Source: Bos javanicus
Lineage: Eukaryota; Chordata; Mammalia; Artiodactyla; Bovidae
Assembly: GCF_032452875.1 (NCBI RefSeq)
Contig: NC_083882.1
Span: 60,093,614-60,157,613, forward strand
Length of the DNA: 64,000 bases
Direction: 5' to 3'
The notes beneath the pieces are model-generated. The model saw only the letters and a list, made by a program, of their open reading frames with translations. It had not been told where the DNA came from and did not search any database. A program made the translations under genes and the position numbers. Below, one piece after another: positions 10,023 through 22,329 of the stretch (its first letter is position 1; every line of letters starts with the position of its first letter).

Positions 10023-12555
10023 CTGGGAATAATTTTGGCCTCCAGTGAATGCCAGTAAAGGTTAAGTAAATAAAATATCCGAAGTTCAAAACATAGCACC
10101 TAATGGAGTGGGTTTTCCATAAGTGGTAGCTACTATTATTGCTATTTTTATTACTTTTGCCCTTTACAGCTCCAAAATCTTACTTTCAGGCATCACTAGA
10201 GAGATTCTGTTTCTCATGTCTCCAAATAACCCTTTGCACATGAGCCTGTGCTTTGGGTACCCTATCAATATTTCACATCTCTTCATTATCCTCTGTGCTC
10301 AGCGATATTTCCACCAAGTGAAATAGAGAGTCCTCTGTTTTACAGAGAGAGTTCTCCCAATACCTGCACTTTAGTCATGTATTTTAACTTCTGAATCGTG
10401 GAGAATATGCCTGTGACACAACACGAGTGCTGGAAATTGATGTAGATGTCATTTGATAGAAGGAATTTACTGAGTCTCTCTCACTAAATTCAGATAAGCA
10501 GTATTTTATTGTTCAGATAAGCAACAAGAGAAGGCCAGGGTGTGGTCACCAAAATGAGGTGAAAGTAAAATCTCTATCAAACACAGGGGTATTTCTCTTT
10601 GATCTGCCACACGTCATCCTCGAATGTCTCGAGCTACACACCAGCTATCTGGCAGGCAATGCTTCTGCTTATGAAGATGAACAGGTGCAGTGACTTACCC
10701 CACAGGGAGGGCAAAGATTAATGAAGTGTGTGTGTAAATTCCAGGAATATGAGAGGCAACAGTCAGCCTTTTAATAATACTTTAATTAACACTGATATAA
10801 TGCATTAACTAACGCTCAGCAGCACGTTTTGACTCATTTGTTAATCGTGTTCTTAACAGCAGCTGTTCAACTGTATCAGAAAGCATTGCTTCTTTTATTG
10901 CATGTTAAAGAGCCCCGAGCCATATAAAGCAAGCCACAATGCAATCATGCTGCTTGGCTGAGAGTGAAGACAAAAAAGAACACAAAACATTGAAAGTGTA
11001 AATTCATTATAAGTCATTACCTGCATCTTGGGTGAGAGCAGGCTTCCTGCACAACAAATTTTCTATGGAATTTCCCTACTAACCCATGTTATCTTATACC
11101 TTCTTTTTCATTATTTGTGCTATTTCATAACCTAGAAACACTTTCTCATTACTCAAAAGCTAGGTCACATTTTACTAGTTTCCCCCACATTTATCCACTC
11201 TTGTTAGATCACTCTTGTTTGTGCTACTGTTACCCATTTGCTGCTTTTGTTACATTGATCACACTATTTTATAAATATCTGTTTAAATATATCTGAATAT
11301 CCCAGTAGACTTTGAGACTTGAAGGCTTAAGGCTATATGTTATCTGTTTCTGTTATCTCTAGACTCTAGTTCAGTGGTGGATATCCGGTATCTGTGGTCT
11401 TAATAAATAAATGAAAAATCAGTTAATACAACATATATAATTTATTAAGAAGTGTCATTTGCATGTGGATTTTTCTTTTATGTCATTTATAGTCAACAAC
11501 CCACAAAAATAATGAAAATCATGTTTCTAAGAAAGACTGCCTCTTTTAATACCTGCAATAGAAAAAATAAATTATTACTGCTTAGACTGTAGTCTTATCT
11601 AACATAGGGACTAAGAAACCATTCCATTCTGTTTACCACGACAAATCATTCTGATTGTCCAGTGGCTGAAAGTTCTGCTAAATGTCATGTTTAAGCAACA
11701 GTTAAAAAGGAATGCCAGATGTTACAAAACAGAGAAAGTGCCCTCTCAGCAAATTTTCCAATACCTATGCCTTTAAAAGTTCTGCTCTTTCTCTAAATCA
11801 CCCACTCTATCACTTGTCTCTAGCCTAACTGTTTTCCACTTTTCAAACTCAGCTTCACTGTATCTTTGAGACAGACTCTCATCTATAATACTCTGTACCT
11901 ACATCCATCGAAGTAAGTATTTTATGTGTTAATTGATTGTTCAAGAGTGTTTGCCACTAATCTATTCACTTTTGGAGACTCGCACCAAGGTTTTTTTTAA
12001 ATGTATTTTTTTCTTTCTGTCAGAGTGTCTAAGGCATAGTAGGTCCTCAGAAGCATTTGATGGATAAACAGTACTTTAATATAAACAGTGGCTTTGGGTT
12101 TAGGGCTGTGTTTAGTTTCCACAATGATTGCATTTTAGCAGAATCATTTTCTTGTCAGTGATAATAAATGTATTTTAAACACAACTGAGTACATGAGAAA
12201 AGCTTCCAAAGCTTGGCTTGTGTTCGGGTGCTCCATCTTTTCTATGTCATTCTTGAATTAAAGCTCACAAGGAGTTTAGTGCTCCCAGCACGGTATCACT
12301 CAGTAGCTTACTTGATTTACTGGAATAACCCAATGCAATGTTCATGTCTTTAAAGGATGGATCACCCAAATACACAGACTCTCTTGGGAAATAAACCTAA
12401 TAGAGACTTTAACCTCAGTTCTGGAAACCCTTTCACCATGAGGAGGCATTTTGTATCACAGAATAATTATATCAGATATATGGAGATTTGAAAAAAAGTG
12501 ATTCCTTCGCCTTTTACAAGACTCTGTTCTTTGTTATTTTTTAAAAAATATGAAT
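10023..12555. other. Long unique region, no gene recognised
   Basis: About 2.5 kb with no ruminant SINE or LINE that I can see and no convincing frame. This is the largest SINE-free stretch in the first third of the window. The segment 10765-10985 is listed separately. Confidence 0.5.
10765..10985. promoter_or_regulatory. Candidate conserved non-coding element
   Basis: The segment is non-repetitive and dense in homeodomain-type cores ('ctttaattaacac', 'gcattaactaacg', 'gttaatcgtg', 'cttttattgcatg'), with a 'cagcagctgttcaa' E-box and an octamer-like 'atgcaatcatgc'. That composition resembles vertebrate developmental enhancers. This is inference from word content only. There is no alignment behind it and no gene nearby to assign. 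Confidence 0.25.
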
Positions 12556-12768
12556 AGCTCTGGTTTAGTTGCAAAGTCATGTCCAACTCTTTGTGACACC
12601 ATGGACTATAGCCTGCCAGGTTCCTCTGTCCATGGGATTTCCCAGGCAAGAATACTGGAGTGGATTTCCATTTCCTTCTCCAGGATATCTTCTTAACCCA
12701 GGGATCGAACCCAGGTCTCCAGCACTGTAAGCTGATTCTTTGCTGTTTAAATCACCAGGGAAACCCAA
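12556..12768 (-). mobile_element. Bov-tA SINE
   Basis: Complement of a full Bov-tA, 'agtcatgtccaactctttgt' to 'aaatcaccagggaaaccca'. A short 'gaatagct'/'gatagct' pair flanks it and may be a decayed TSD. Confidence 0.92.
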
Positions 12769-13669
12769 GGATAGCTATGGGATTTGATAAATCATAAGCC
12801 CTGTGATATTTGACTTTACTAATGGAGTTTGGTTTTGCTAAGTTACCATATAAAGTTCATTTGTTTCCTTATCCATTTGGGCTGCTTCCACCAGGTAAAC
12901 AGTGTTCTGAATTATCACAGTAAGTTTGGACAACTGAGCCTATGACTGTTGAAATTATTTCCCTGACTCTCTTCCTAGAATAAGAGTTCCTTGAGGATGT
13001 ACACCTTTTCTTATTCATCTTTGTATTACTGTTCTCTTAATGCACAGCCCCAGACATCCTCCAGCATTAAGTATTTAATAAATGCTTGTCATCGGAAGCT
13101 GTTGTTGAATTCCCATATACTTCTGTGCTTTTTTCCTACTATTACACATGAACACACATACAGATATCATTTGGGCTTTTAAAGTCAATTTTTAAAGCCT
13201 AAATTATCATCTCTTTCTCCTGTCATTAGTTGCTGACTGTACATTCTATATTACATTTTTTATTTTATGAATTGTGACTAGTAGATACTACAGTTCTTCA
13301 GAGGGCTTCATACATTTCAAAATTATAAGACTTTTTAGCTATCTCAATAGCATGAAAGATGATAGTAAAAATTCTTCCTGAAAAACAGAATTGCATAGTA
13401 GGGAAGGAGATGATTGCTAATTCCAGACAGATAGCAATAGCAGGATTTGCTGATAATAAGATGAGATGTGGGGTGGGGTGGGGAAGCATCCTAATGGTGC
13501 TGAAAATTAGGTGCCATTTATGAAGATGGACTGTAGGAGGGCAGTATTTTACAGGAAACCAACTCTTTGGACTGGTTAGGTTTGAGATACTCCATAGCCA
13601 TCCATGTTATGGATGTAGAGTGGACAGTTTGATACATATCTTTTAAGTTCAATGGGGTGGTTTCCCACT
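12769..13669. other. No recognisable feature
   Basis: Unique sequence; no supported gene, RNA or repeat. Confidence 0.5.
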
Positions 13670-13682
13670 AAAGGTAAAATTA

Positions 13683-13896
13683 CATGCTTATTTACTCAGT
13701 CGTGTCCAACTCTAGTGACCCCATGGATTACAGCCCACCAGGCTCCTCTGTCCATGGGATTCTTCATGCAAGAATACTGGAGTGGGTTGCCATTTCCTCC
13801 TCCAGGATCTTCCCTACCCAGGGATCAAACCGGAATCTCCTGTGTCTCCTGCACCGCAGGTAGATTCTTTACCCACTGAGCCATTGAGGAAGCCAG
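13683..13896 (-). mobile_element. Bov-tA SINE with TSD
   Basis: Full complement of the SINE. A perfect 13-bp TSD 'aaaggtaaaatta' is present at 13670-13682 and 13897-13909, so this is one of the younger copies here. Confidence 0.96.
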
Positions 13897-13909
13897 AAAG
13901 GTAAAATTA

Positions 13910-14674
13910 AGGGTGTATCAAAAAAGATGGCATTTCAGACCAGAAGATAGAATGAAACATTCCATAGCTATTGAGGTTATTATTACTGTAGTGATCGTCA
14001 TCATTATGATCATTAAGTTCGCCCTACTTTCCTGTGTGAGGACATCAGAATCAAGGCTGTCTTTGGAAATTTGGTCTATTATAGAGGTTGTGGTGTTTAA
14101 ATAATTGTTTTTTTCTCTATTTAAAGCAGATATGGCAGTGAACTAGGGACAGAGAGTGCAGCAATTCTCTAAAACCTAGCTGGAAGAGCAAAGACAATTT
14201 GGAGGTTGATTAAAACATTGTCAGGCCTAAAGGTCTTTTGAACCCATTTGCAAACCTGATCAAGGATAGTTGGAATAAATTAAAGCTAAGTGACAAAACA
14301 AACCCTTTTATGTCCCAGGGAGAGATGGTTTGAGTAATTAAGGGCAGGTTTGCACTTTTATTTCAGTGGCATAATATTTGCATTGCATATTAGAACTGTG
14401 TTAATCTGACAATTGGTTTCTTTGCTTACAATTCCTTTTCTTAGTCACTGATACTGAAAATGATTCAGAAACCTCATGTAATAATAATCTCTCAGCAAAA
14501 TTCAGCCAATTTAGGCGCCACTCAAAATAAATCCATTCACCTGGTCATTCTCTACTGAAAGTAGGTATAATTGTAGACAATCAGTAGCTTGCAAGATCAA
14601 AGTTTGTTTGTTTTTTTTTTGTAATGGATTAGAAATCAAAATTCCCAACTCTAATGTGGGATTTAGCTATTCTT
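13910..14674. other. No recognisable feature
   Basis: Unique AT-rich sequence with no supported gene or repeat. Confidence 0.5.
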
Positions 14675-14858
14675 TTCAACATATGTCTTTTAGTCTTTTT
14701 CTTGGCATATAATTGCTCCATAATGTTGTGTTAGTGTCCTCTGAGAGTGAACCAGCTATTAATATATATATATATATATATACATATATCCCCTCCCTCT
14801 TGGACCTCCCTCCCCACCTCAAGGTACCACATCTAGCCACCCATCTAGGTACACAGAG
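14675..14858 (-). mobile_element. Artiodactyl L1 3' UTR fragment
   Basis: The words 'catataattgctccataatg', a TA microsatellite (about 14761-14781) and 'atcccctccctcttggacct' are the complement of an artiodactyl L1 3' end. Short and 5'-truncated. Confidence 0.8.
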
Positions 14859-14914
14859 CACCAAGCTAAGATCCTTGTTCTTTTAAAAATATAATTATAT
14901 ATCCTGATATTACT

Positions 14915-15085
14915 AATAGTAACACATTTACCTCCAATTATTTATATGCACTCTGCCAAGTGTTTAGTATATGTACTAAACATGTTGGAAATGTTATTTT
15001 ATTTAATCTTGACAACATCCTTATAAAACAACCATTCCCCCTATTTCACAGATGATAAAACTGAAAATACGAGGATTGAGCACTG
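14915..15085 (-). repeat. MIR SINE
   Basis: The order 'gccaagtgtttagtatatgt', 'ttatttaatcttgacaacat', 'ctatttcacagatgataaaa' matches the complement of MIR. Confidence 0.75.
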
Positions 15086-15235
15086 TATTTCTCAAAACAG
15101 ATATTTAGACCCGTAAGTCTGGGGTGAGGCCTCAGGTTTTGCATTTCTAACAAACTCCCAGGTTTAGATTTGGCTTTAGAAATTAAAGGACTTGATCAAA
15201 ATTTTTTCGTCCAAAGCTGCTACATATAGCCTACT

Positions 15236-15348
15236 TTTTTTCCCCACTTTTTTTGCCCACACCTTGTGGCATGTGGGTTCTTGGTTCTCCTCCTTACCCC
15301 CTGAATTGGAAGGCAGAGTCTTAACCACTGGACCTCCAGGGAAGTCCC
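15236..15348 (-). mobile_element. CHR-type tRNA-derived SINE
   Basis: The complement ends 'cttaaccactggacctccag' and 'ggaagtccc', the inverted CHR head. Flanking words 'tagcctact' (15227-15235) and 'tagactact' (15349-15357) are a likely TSD with one mismatch. Confidence 0.85.
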
Positions 15349-15357
15349 TAGACTACT

Positions 15358-16934
15358 TATATTTAGCCCAGTTTTATCCCATCATTGTAAAAAGAATGTT
15401 CCTTTCCTACAGCTGAATTCCTTTTCCCAGTACCCTATGACACTCTAGCACTATGAAGGGGAAAAGTCTACTTCATGTTTTCTCTACATCAATCTCTGAG
15501 TGTGTCCTAATGCTAAGATTTCATATATTTCCTGTAATAGCTCCTTCCTCCTGGATAACTGACCAAATCTTGGGGGCATGGTCTACCTTGAGAACCTACC
15601 TATTCCCTTGTCTTAGTGAAGACCTTAACGTTTGGGCTTCTTTGCCCAGACTCTAAGGATCCAATTCAAGGGCTTCCCTGGATGGCCTCTGGAGTTGCCC
15701 ACACAGCCTTCCCATCCCCACCCCACCTTTAGGCTTTTTAGATTATCACACAGAAGGTGCGGACAAGCCAAGAACACACTGCTCCCTCTCCACTCTCACC
15801 TCCTGCCCTGTCCCCTATGATGCTTTTCTCACTTATAGTTTCACTCATGTGATTTGTTATTCTTGGAATAAACTTTTACTTTGTCTACCTCCTCTCCTCA
15901 TTTTCAAAGGTTTTCTAAAATCTTACCTCCAACAGGGAAGACTTCCAGAAATGAAGCCCCATGATAATTCTCTTCCCAGGGTTGATAAGTAACTTTCACA
16001 TTTTCCATCCCACGAACCACAAACATGGACACTTCCCTTAATAAAAAATATCCTTATAATTAGTCTTTTCCATGAAGTGTTTCCTTCTACAGCTTTGCAT
16101 CTTGTGGATTAATGACATTAAAGCTAGAAGCCACCTTAGATTTTATCTAGTATTCCACAAGTAGATAATTAAACAGAGAAAGCACAGAAAGAAAAATTGC
16201 TAGATACCAATACTGTTGTGAGAATTAACTAGGATAAAGAAAGTTATGGGCTAGCAGTTCAAGTAGATGTTAAAGGGTGAAAGAAAATGCTAAAACACAA
16301 TTTTAATAGCACAGTTTATTAGTCCAATTGCTGAGAACAAAAATAGTTCGGTACTAATTCAGTACTCGGAAAGAGTACTCAACCACACTGGAATTAAAGC
16401 ATTTAAAATTCCCAGACTATGACAATAAGCGTATAAAAGTAAGTGGCTGGGTTTTTAGAATTCAAGGTTACAAGGTATTCTAATCTTTCTCTGGTTTCTA
16501 CTGTGTGTTTTTTATTTTATTTTTTTTAATTTCTACTCTTAAGACATACCTTCTGGCAATATTGGTTGAGGCAATATGATCAGAGAGCATTCCCTCCTTT
16601 TTAAAACTCAGAGGATGGGCAGGGTATGGTGGATCCAAATTACGGGCCCTGAACTACTTGGAACCAATAATACAGACACTTAGGCACCCATATAGTGCAG
16701 CTGTGGCCAGAGGGTCACCTTCCTCAGGGATATTCATCCTCTGAGATTGTCCCATTAACTTCCCAAAGGAAAAAGGGGAGGGAAAGGGAAAGGAAAGTGT
16801 CTTTTCCTATATTCTGGACATGGTTTTATACACATTTTATACATCACCTTTAATTACAGGCATCTGAAAGTAGGCACCTCTGAAATAGAACATCTCTTCT
16901 TCTAATTGTTCTCTACCTTCCTTGCTCTCTCTCT
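15358..16934. other. No gene recognised
   Basis: About 1.6 kb of unique sequence. A lone 'gggcttccctggatggcctc' near 15672 resembles a SINE head but no body follows it. The short frames have no recognisable domains. Confidence 0.5.
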
Positions 16935-17150
16935 TATTTCTTTAAAATTCTTTAACTTGGAGGATAATTGCCTTACAATGTTGTATTAGTTTTTGCTGTA
17001 TGTCACTGTGAATCAACTGTAAGTGTACATATATCCCCTCCCTCTTGGACTTCCCTCTCACCCCCTATTCTACCCTCTTCCATCATCACAGAGCACTGAT
17101 TTGAGCTCCCTGTACTATACAGCAGCTTCCCACTAGCTATCTATTGTACA
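16935..17150 (-). mobile_element. Artiodactyl L1 3' UTR fragment
   Basis: The words 'gaggataattgccttacaat', 'tatatcccctccctcttgga', 'cagagcactgatttgagctc' and 'cagcagcttcccactagcta' give the complement of the L1 3' UTR in the expected order. Confidence 0.85.
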
Positions 17151-17170
17151 TGTGGTAGTAAAATATCAGG

Positions 17171-17368
17171 TCTTCCCTGGTGGCTGAGATGGTAAAGAAT
17201 CTACCTGAAATTTGGGACACCTGGGTTACATCCCTTGGTTGGGAAGATCCCCTGCATGAGGATATGGCAACCCACTCCAGTATTCTTGCCTGAAGAATCC
17301 CTATGGACAGAGGAGCCTGGCAGGTTACAGTCCATGGGGTCACAAAGAGTTGGACATAACTGACATCA
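17171..17368 (+). mobile_element. Bov-tA SINE
   Basis: Full-length head, body and tail, 'tcttccctggtggctgagat' to 'gttggacataactgacatca'. It sits just beyond the L1 fragment. Confidence 0.93.
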
Positions 17369-17539
17369 ATGCTACTCTCTCAATTTGTCTCATCCTCTTC
17401 TTCCCCCTCTGTGTCTAAAAGTCCATTCTCTATATCCCTTGCTCTCTTAAAATCATTGATTCAGCTTCCCAAACTAGGGCATTTGATATCATTCTTGATG
17501 TCCACCTCCTCTATAATCCCTTCTCCCCATATAAGCAAT

Positions 17540-18776
17540 ACCTAGCCAGGCTTCAACAATATGTGAACCGTGAACTTCCAGATATTTAAGCCAGTTTTAG
17601 AAAAGGCAGAGGAACCAGAGATTAAATTGTCAACATACACTGGATCATCAAAAAAGTGAGAGAGTTCCAGAAAAAACATCTATTTCTACTTTATTGACTA
17701 TGCCAAAGCCTTTGACTGTGTGGATTACAATAAACTGTGGAAAATTCTGAAAGAGATGGAAATAGCAGACCACCTGACCTGCCTCCTGAGAAACCTGTAT
17801 GCAGCTCAGGAAGCAACAGATAGAACAGGATGTGGAACAACAGACTGGTTCCAAATAGGAAAAGGAGTACATCAAGGCTGTATATTGTCACCCTGCTTAT
17901 TTAACTTATAAGCAGAGTACATCATGAGAAACGCTGGGCTGGAGGAAGCACAAGCTGGAATCAAGATTGCCAGGAGAACTATCAATAACCTCAGATATGC
18001 AGATACACCACCCTTATGGCAGAAAATGAAGAAGAACTAAAGAGCCTCTTGATGAACATGAAAGAGGAGAGTGAAGAAGTTGGCTTAAAGCTCAACATTC
18101 AGAAAACTAAGATCATGTCATCTGGTCCCATCAATTCATGGCAAATAGATGGGGAAACAGTGAAAACAGTGGCTGACTTTATTTTTGGGGGCTCCAAAAT
18201 CACTGTAGATGGTGATTGCAGCCATGAAATAAAAAGGCTCTTACTCCTTGAAAGGAAAGTTATGACTAACCTAGACAGCATAATAAAAAGCAGAGACATC
18301 ACTTTGCCAACAAAGGTCCGTCTAGTCAAGGCTATGATTTTTCCAGTAGTCATGTATGGATGTGAGAGTTGGACTACAAAGAAAGCTGAGCGCAGAAGAA
18401 TTGATGCTTTTGAACTGTGGTATTGGAGAAGACTCTTGAGAGTCCCTTGGACTGCAAGGAGATCCAACCAGTCCATCCTAAAGGAGATCAGTCCTGGATG
18501 TTCATTGGAAGGACTGATGTTGAAGCTGAAATTCCAATACTTTGGCCATCTTATGCGAAGAGCTGACTCATTTGGAAAGACCCTGATGCTAAGAAAGATT
18601 GAGGGCAGGAGGAGAAGGGGACGACAGAGGATGAGGTAGTTGGATGGCATCACCAACTCAATGAACATGAGTAAACATCAACCTCCAGGAGTTGATGATG
18701 GACAGGGAGTCCTGGCATGCTGTGGTTCATGGGGTCGCAAAGAGTCGGACATGACTGAGTGACTGAACGGAACCGA
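17540..18776 (+). mobile_element. BovB (RTE) LINE, 5'-truncated, frames broken
   Basis: It starts in the RT fingers region (RLQQYVNRELPD-like sequence near 17550) and runs through FIDYAKAFDCV (about 17690-17725), GVHQGCILSPCLFNL (17868-17911, then an in-frame stop), a motif C region broken by a small deletion (RYAD near 17993-18008) and a 207-codon frame 18016-18639 carrying KLNIQKTKIM, GCESWTTKKAE and ARRSNQS. It ends with the BovB terminus near 18770. At least three lesions separate the frames. It is too diverged to show a TSD. Confidence 0.94.
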
Positions 18777-19215
18777 AGATTGTCAAATATAACTAGAAAT
18801 TTCTTAGATGCCTTTTCCTCTGTATGTCTCAAGTACTGCTGCATTTCCCTCATCATGTCTCACTTGAAAAACTAAAATTTAAACCAGAAGCTCTGGATAC
18901 CATTCCATTTTTCAAATGATAAAAAGTTGTCACAATTTTTTTTCCTTAACACAATACTGATCACAGCACCCTTTGGTCAATAGTTACTACTGGCTCTTTG
19001 TCTTTTAAATTAGTCCTCACTTTTCTTATTAGCAGGAAAGGGCCTCTGCAATTTGGCAGAGCCCAACAATTTCTCCTTGATAATATCATATATCATCAAC
19101 CAATAACACTGAGCTGACTCCTGAATACTAGAAACCAAGAGTGCACAGATTATTTTTGTTTGACTGTTTTTCTATCTTCATTATATACAAGATCCATAGT
19201 TTGTCTTTAATCATA
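18777..19215. other. No recognisable feature
   Basis: Unique sequence with no gene or repeat seen. Confidence 0.5.
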
Positions 19216-19291
19216 AAACACTACAACCTTGTACCATGAAACCAATGAATCCTATTCTGAAAGTTTATTTTTGAGTAACCATCCATTGGAA
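19216..19291 (+). repeat. Long direct repeat, upstream copy, first part
   Basis: This aligns with 19975-20046: shared blocks include 'caatgaatc', 'attctgaaagttta' and 'ttttgag'. By eye the two copies differ at roughly one position in seven. It is interpreted as part of an unusually long TSD of the L1 at 19610-19974. Confidence 0.75.
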
Positions 19292-19502
19292 AGTGTTAGT
19301 TGCTCAGTTCAGTTGTGACTGGCTCTTTGCAACCCTATGGACTGTAGCCCACCAGGCTCCTCTGTCATTGGAATTCTCGAGGCAAGAATACCGGAGTGGG
19401 TAGCCATTTCCTTCTCCAGGAGATCCTCTCGACCCAGGAATTGAACCCAGGCCTCTTGCATTCCAGGCAGATTCTTTGCTGTCTGAGCTATCAGGGAACC
19501 CC
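19292..19502 (-). mobile_element. Bov-tA SINE inside the upstream direct repeat
   Basis: Complement of a full SINE, 'gttagttgctcagttcagtt' to 'gagctatcagggaacccc'. The downstream copy of the direct repeat lacks it, so it inserted after the duplication. Flanking 'ccattgg'/'gcggttgg' may be its decayed TSD. Confidence 0.92.
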
Positions 19503-19609
19503 CTAGCGGTTGGTACTCATTTCTAAAAGGAGATATAGTCCACATTAGTGGGTTAAGGTGGGTTTAATAACAAAGTATGTAGTTTATACTTTTATATCGC
19601 TCTCACAAA
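19503..19609 (+). repeat. Long direct repeat, upstream copy, second part
   Basis: This aligns with about 20041-20142: shared blocks include 'ggttgg', 'tctaaaaggag', 'tttaataacaaag' and 'tagtttat'. It ends where the L1 sequence starts. Confidence 0.75.
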
Positions 19610-19974
19610 TGGTACTGATGAGCTTATTTGCAGGACAAGAATAGAGATACAGATGTAGAGAATGGGCTTATGGACACAGCAGGGGAAGGAGAGGGTGGAA
19701 CAAATTGCAAGAGTAGCACTGACCTATATTAACTACCATGTGTAAAACAGATTACTAGTAAGATAACTGGGAAGCAGTTGTGTAACACAGGGAGCTCAGC
19801 TCTGTGCTCTGTGACTACCTAAAGGAGTGGGATGGGGGGTCAGTGGAGGGAGGCTCAGGAGGGACAGGGTATATGTATACTTATAGCTGATTCACATTAC
19901 TCTACAGCAGAAAGCAGCACAGCATTGTAAAGCAATTATCCTTCAATTAAAAATAAATTTTAAATAAGAAAAAA
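19610..19974 (+). mobile_element. Artiodactyl L1, 5'-truncated, between long direct repeats
   Basis: The words 'gatgagcttatttgcaggac', 'cttatggacacagcagggga', 'aacacagggagctcagctct' and 'gtaaagcaattatccttcaa' give the end of L1 plus its 3' UTR, finishing in an A-rich tail at 19945-19974. The flanking direct repeat starts on both sides exactly at the L1 limits, as expected for a TSD. Confidence 0.88.
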
Positions 19975-20142
19975 AAATACTATAACCTTGAACCATGACA
20001 ACAATGAATCTGATTCTGAAAGTTTACTTTTGAGAAACTCTCGGTTGGCATTCATTTTCTAAAAGGAGGTATGGTGCATATTATTAGCTTGAGGGGGGTT
20101 TTAATAACAAAGCATATAGTTTATGTTTTGCTATCTCTATCA
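19975..20142 (+). repeat. Long direct repeat, downstream copy
   Basis: Uninterrupted copy of the sequence at 19216-19291 plus 19503-19609, starting directly after the L1 A-rich tail. Its length of about 168 bp is around ten times a usual L1 TSD. Confidence 0.75.
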
Positions 20143-22325
20143 CATCTCTTTGTCTTTTGTGGAATACGCTTTTGTGAGCTGGAAAATATTTTAATTTCAG
20201 TTGGCTATCCGGTAAGGTTTAACCCGGCACAGGAAATTTCTATGTGTGCTACTTAAAAATAAAATGAAATTTCTTAGTGTTAGTGAATTATTTGACTTTA
20301 AAAATTGCTAGATAAAATATCACGAGAAAGAACAGTTTCTTGGCCTGCTTCTATGAGAACTTCTTTGGGTGAATACATTTGCAGAGATGTATGAAAGCAT
20401 TCATTAGAAATGAATCATGGTGTACTTTCTTCAAATAATTTTCCATTCAAGTGACACTTAATTCATAGTTTATACATTTGAGGCCAATAATTACATAATC
20501 CACATTCCATGAGGAGTACCAACAATTTAAAAGATGCTTCAGGTTTCCTGAAAGTAGAGCATATTATGTCTATACAGATGATAGGGAAAGGAGTGAAGTG
20601 GTAAGATTGTCAACACCCCTTTTATGTCTTTTAAACAAAGCTTCTAATGAACATTGACTCATTTTCCCTCCATGTGATCTTATGGAAGAAAAATTTTGTT
20701 TGGGTCTTGGGATCTTAGACATGCAGTGAACCTAGATTTCATGCCAACATTTTTTTCATTTTTGTAGTGGAAATATTTTTATTCTTCAGATCTCAGCCTC
20801 ATTAAATTTACAAGCTACAAAGACACAAACAGCATTCGCTGCATTTGTGCATGTGATGAGCTCAGTAATTTCAAGAGGCCTTCACCAATTTACTGCACTA
20901 CAGCATCCAAAAGTGGGAAATTCATCTCCTGTAAATTGTCTACCTGCTAATGTTGGATACCACTGAGAATAGCTATCTTCAATATATTTTTAAATGGAGA
21001 AAACATAGTTTCCTAAAAGAAATAAACTGTGATTCAATTTCTCTGTAAGCTATTTGTTTGGTGAGAAGTGTCATCGTACCTCCCTTAATATACCACTGAA
21101 AGTAGATTCTTTATTGCTCTTTAGTTTTTCTGTTGAACGAGGTTCTTTGTCATTCTGGTATTTTTCTGAGACTGAAAGTTAAGTATTGTGGCAGATGTCT
21201 TTAAGTCCTTTAGGCATGTTAGACGAGTAGGAAGAGGTCGAGGGAGCTACTCAGGGAAAAGCGATATCCAATTAAATTCTAATAATTGCATTTTATTATG
21301 AATCCTTCAAGAATGTCTCAGGTAGAAGGAGAATTATAGATCTGAACAAACAAAGATGGACAAGAGAATGTTAAGTATAGTAAGTGATTATTCCTGTGGC
21401 ATACAATATGGTTACAAAATATTTACAGAGAGTTTCTCTTTAGTATCTACTGAACAGATTTTCTGCTTACTAGGTGAGATGTTTTGTTTTTCTACTCTAT
21501 CACCTCTTCAGAATCCCATTAAGAATTTTTTAAAAAGAAGAATTCTGGAGAGGAGGAAAGGAATGTCCCTTTCTCTTCAAACCCTGACCCCCGCCAAACT
21601 TCACAGGGATGAAGCAAGTCAGACTCTTCTGACCTGCTCCTCTTCCAGTCTACAAGGGAATTAAGTGCCTCCCTGACATTTCCTGGGTGGAATAATAAGA
21701 ATAACCTTCTTCCTTTGGACCTTTGCACATGCTTCTGAAGTTTCAGACAGAAGAGCCAGAGGCACCATTGAACGTTAATTACAGTGAAGCACGGAGGGAA
21801 GTGTTTCCAAAGAGAGCTGAGAAGTCCCAGTGAGGCTAAGTAAAATAAACCCTTAGTCCTACAGATTTCAGGAAATGACTTGAGCTGAAAAGGAATTAAT
21901 CTAGTGGGTATGCCAATATGTGAAACTTCCATAATCGTGGAGGCAAGGACAATCCTTGACTTAAATATTGTGAGAAATGCAGTGACCAGGATAATTCTAT
22001 TATAAAGTTACATGCTTTATAATGAACCGCACTGGAGTTCATGAGATTCCAGAGGCCACTAACAATGGTGAAGAACAGAAAATCACGAAAACAACTCCTG
22101 TCAATTGGACAAAGAAGTTGCAGCTGCATGACTTTGAAGTCCTTTAGGTTAGGGACCAAACTGTCATACCATGTTAGACTCCTAGGATCCAGTTTCCCGC
22201 GGCAAGAGCCATTTGATCATTGGTTGCCTGTTTAAACTTGCCACCTGCTGCCAAAACCATTCTGAGTCGAAATAGGAGTGTTGTTGTTTTTTGCTATTTA
22301 TTTTTTTTTCTTTTAAGATTAGCAA
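20143..22325. other. Unique region, no gene recognised
   Basis: About 2.2 kb free of ruminant SINEs and LINEs. Overlapping frames at 21356-21664 (plus, 102 codons) and 21519-21932 (minus, 137 codons) are the longest non-LINE frames in the area, but I recognise no domain, start context or splice signals in either. Confidence 0.5.
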
Positions 22326-22329
22326 ACTA

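Noticed and set aside
19216..20142. Simple tandem duplication as the explanation of the long direct repeat
   Set aside because: Possible, but the repeat limits coincide with both ends of the L1, including its A-rich tail. A long TSD is the simpler reading. Kept as the stated alternative.
21356..21932. Overlapping 102- and 137-codon frames on opposite strands
   Set aside because: No domain, no convincing start or splice context, and two frames overlapping on opposite strands are expected by chance in a 2-kb unique region.
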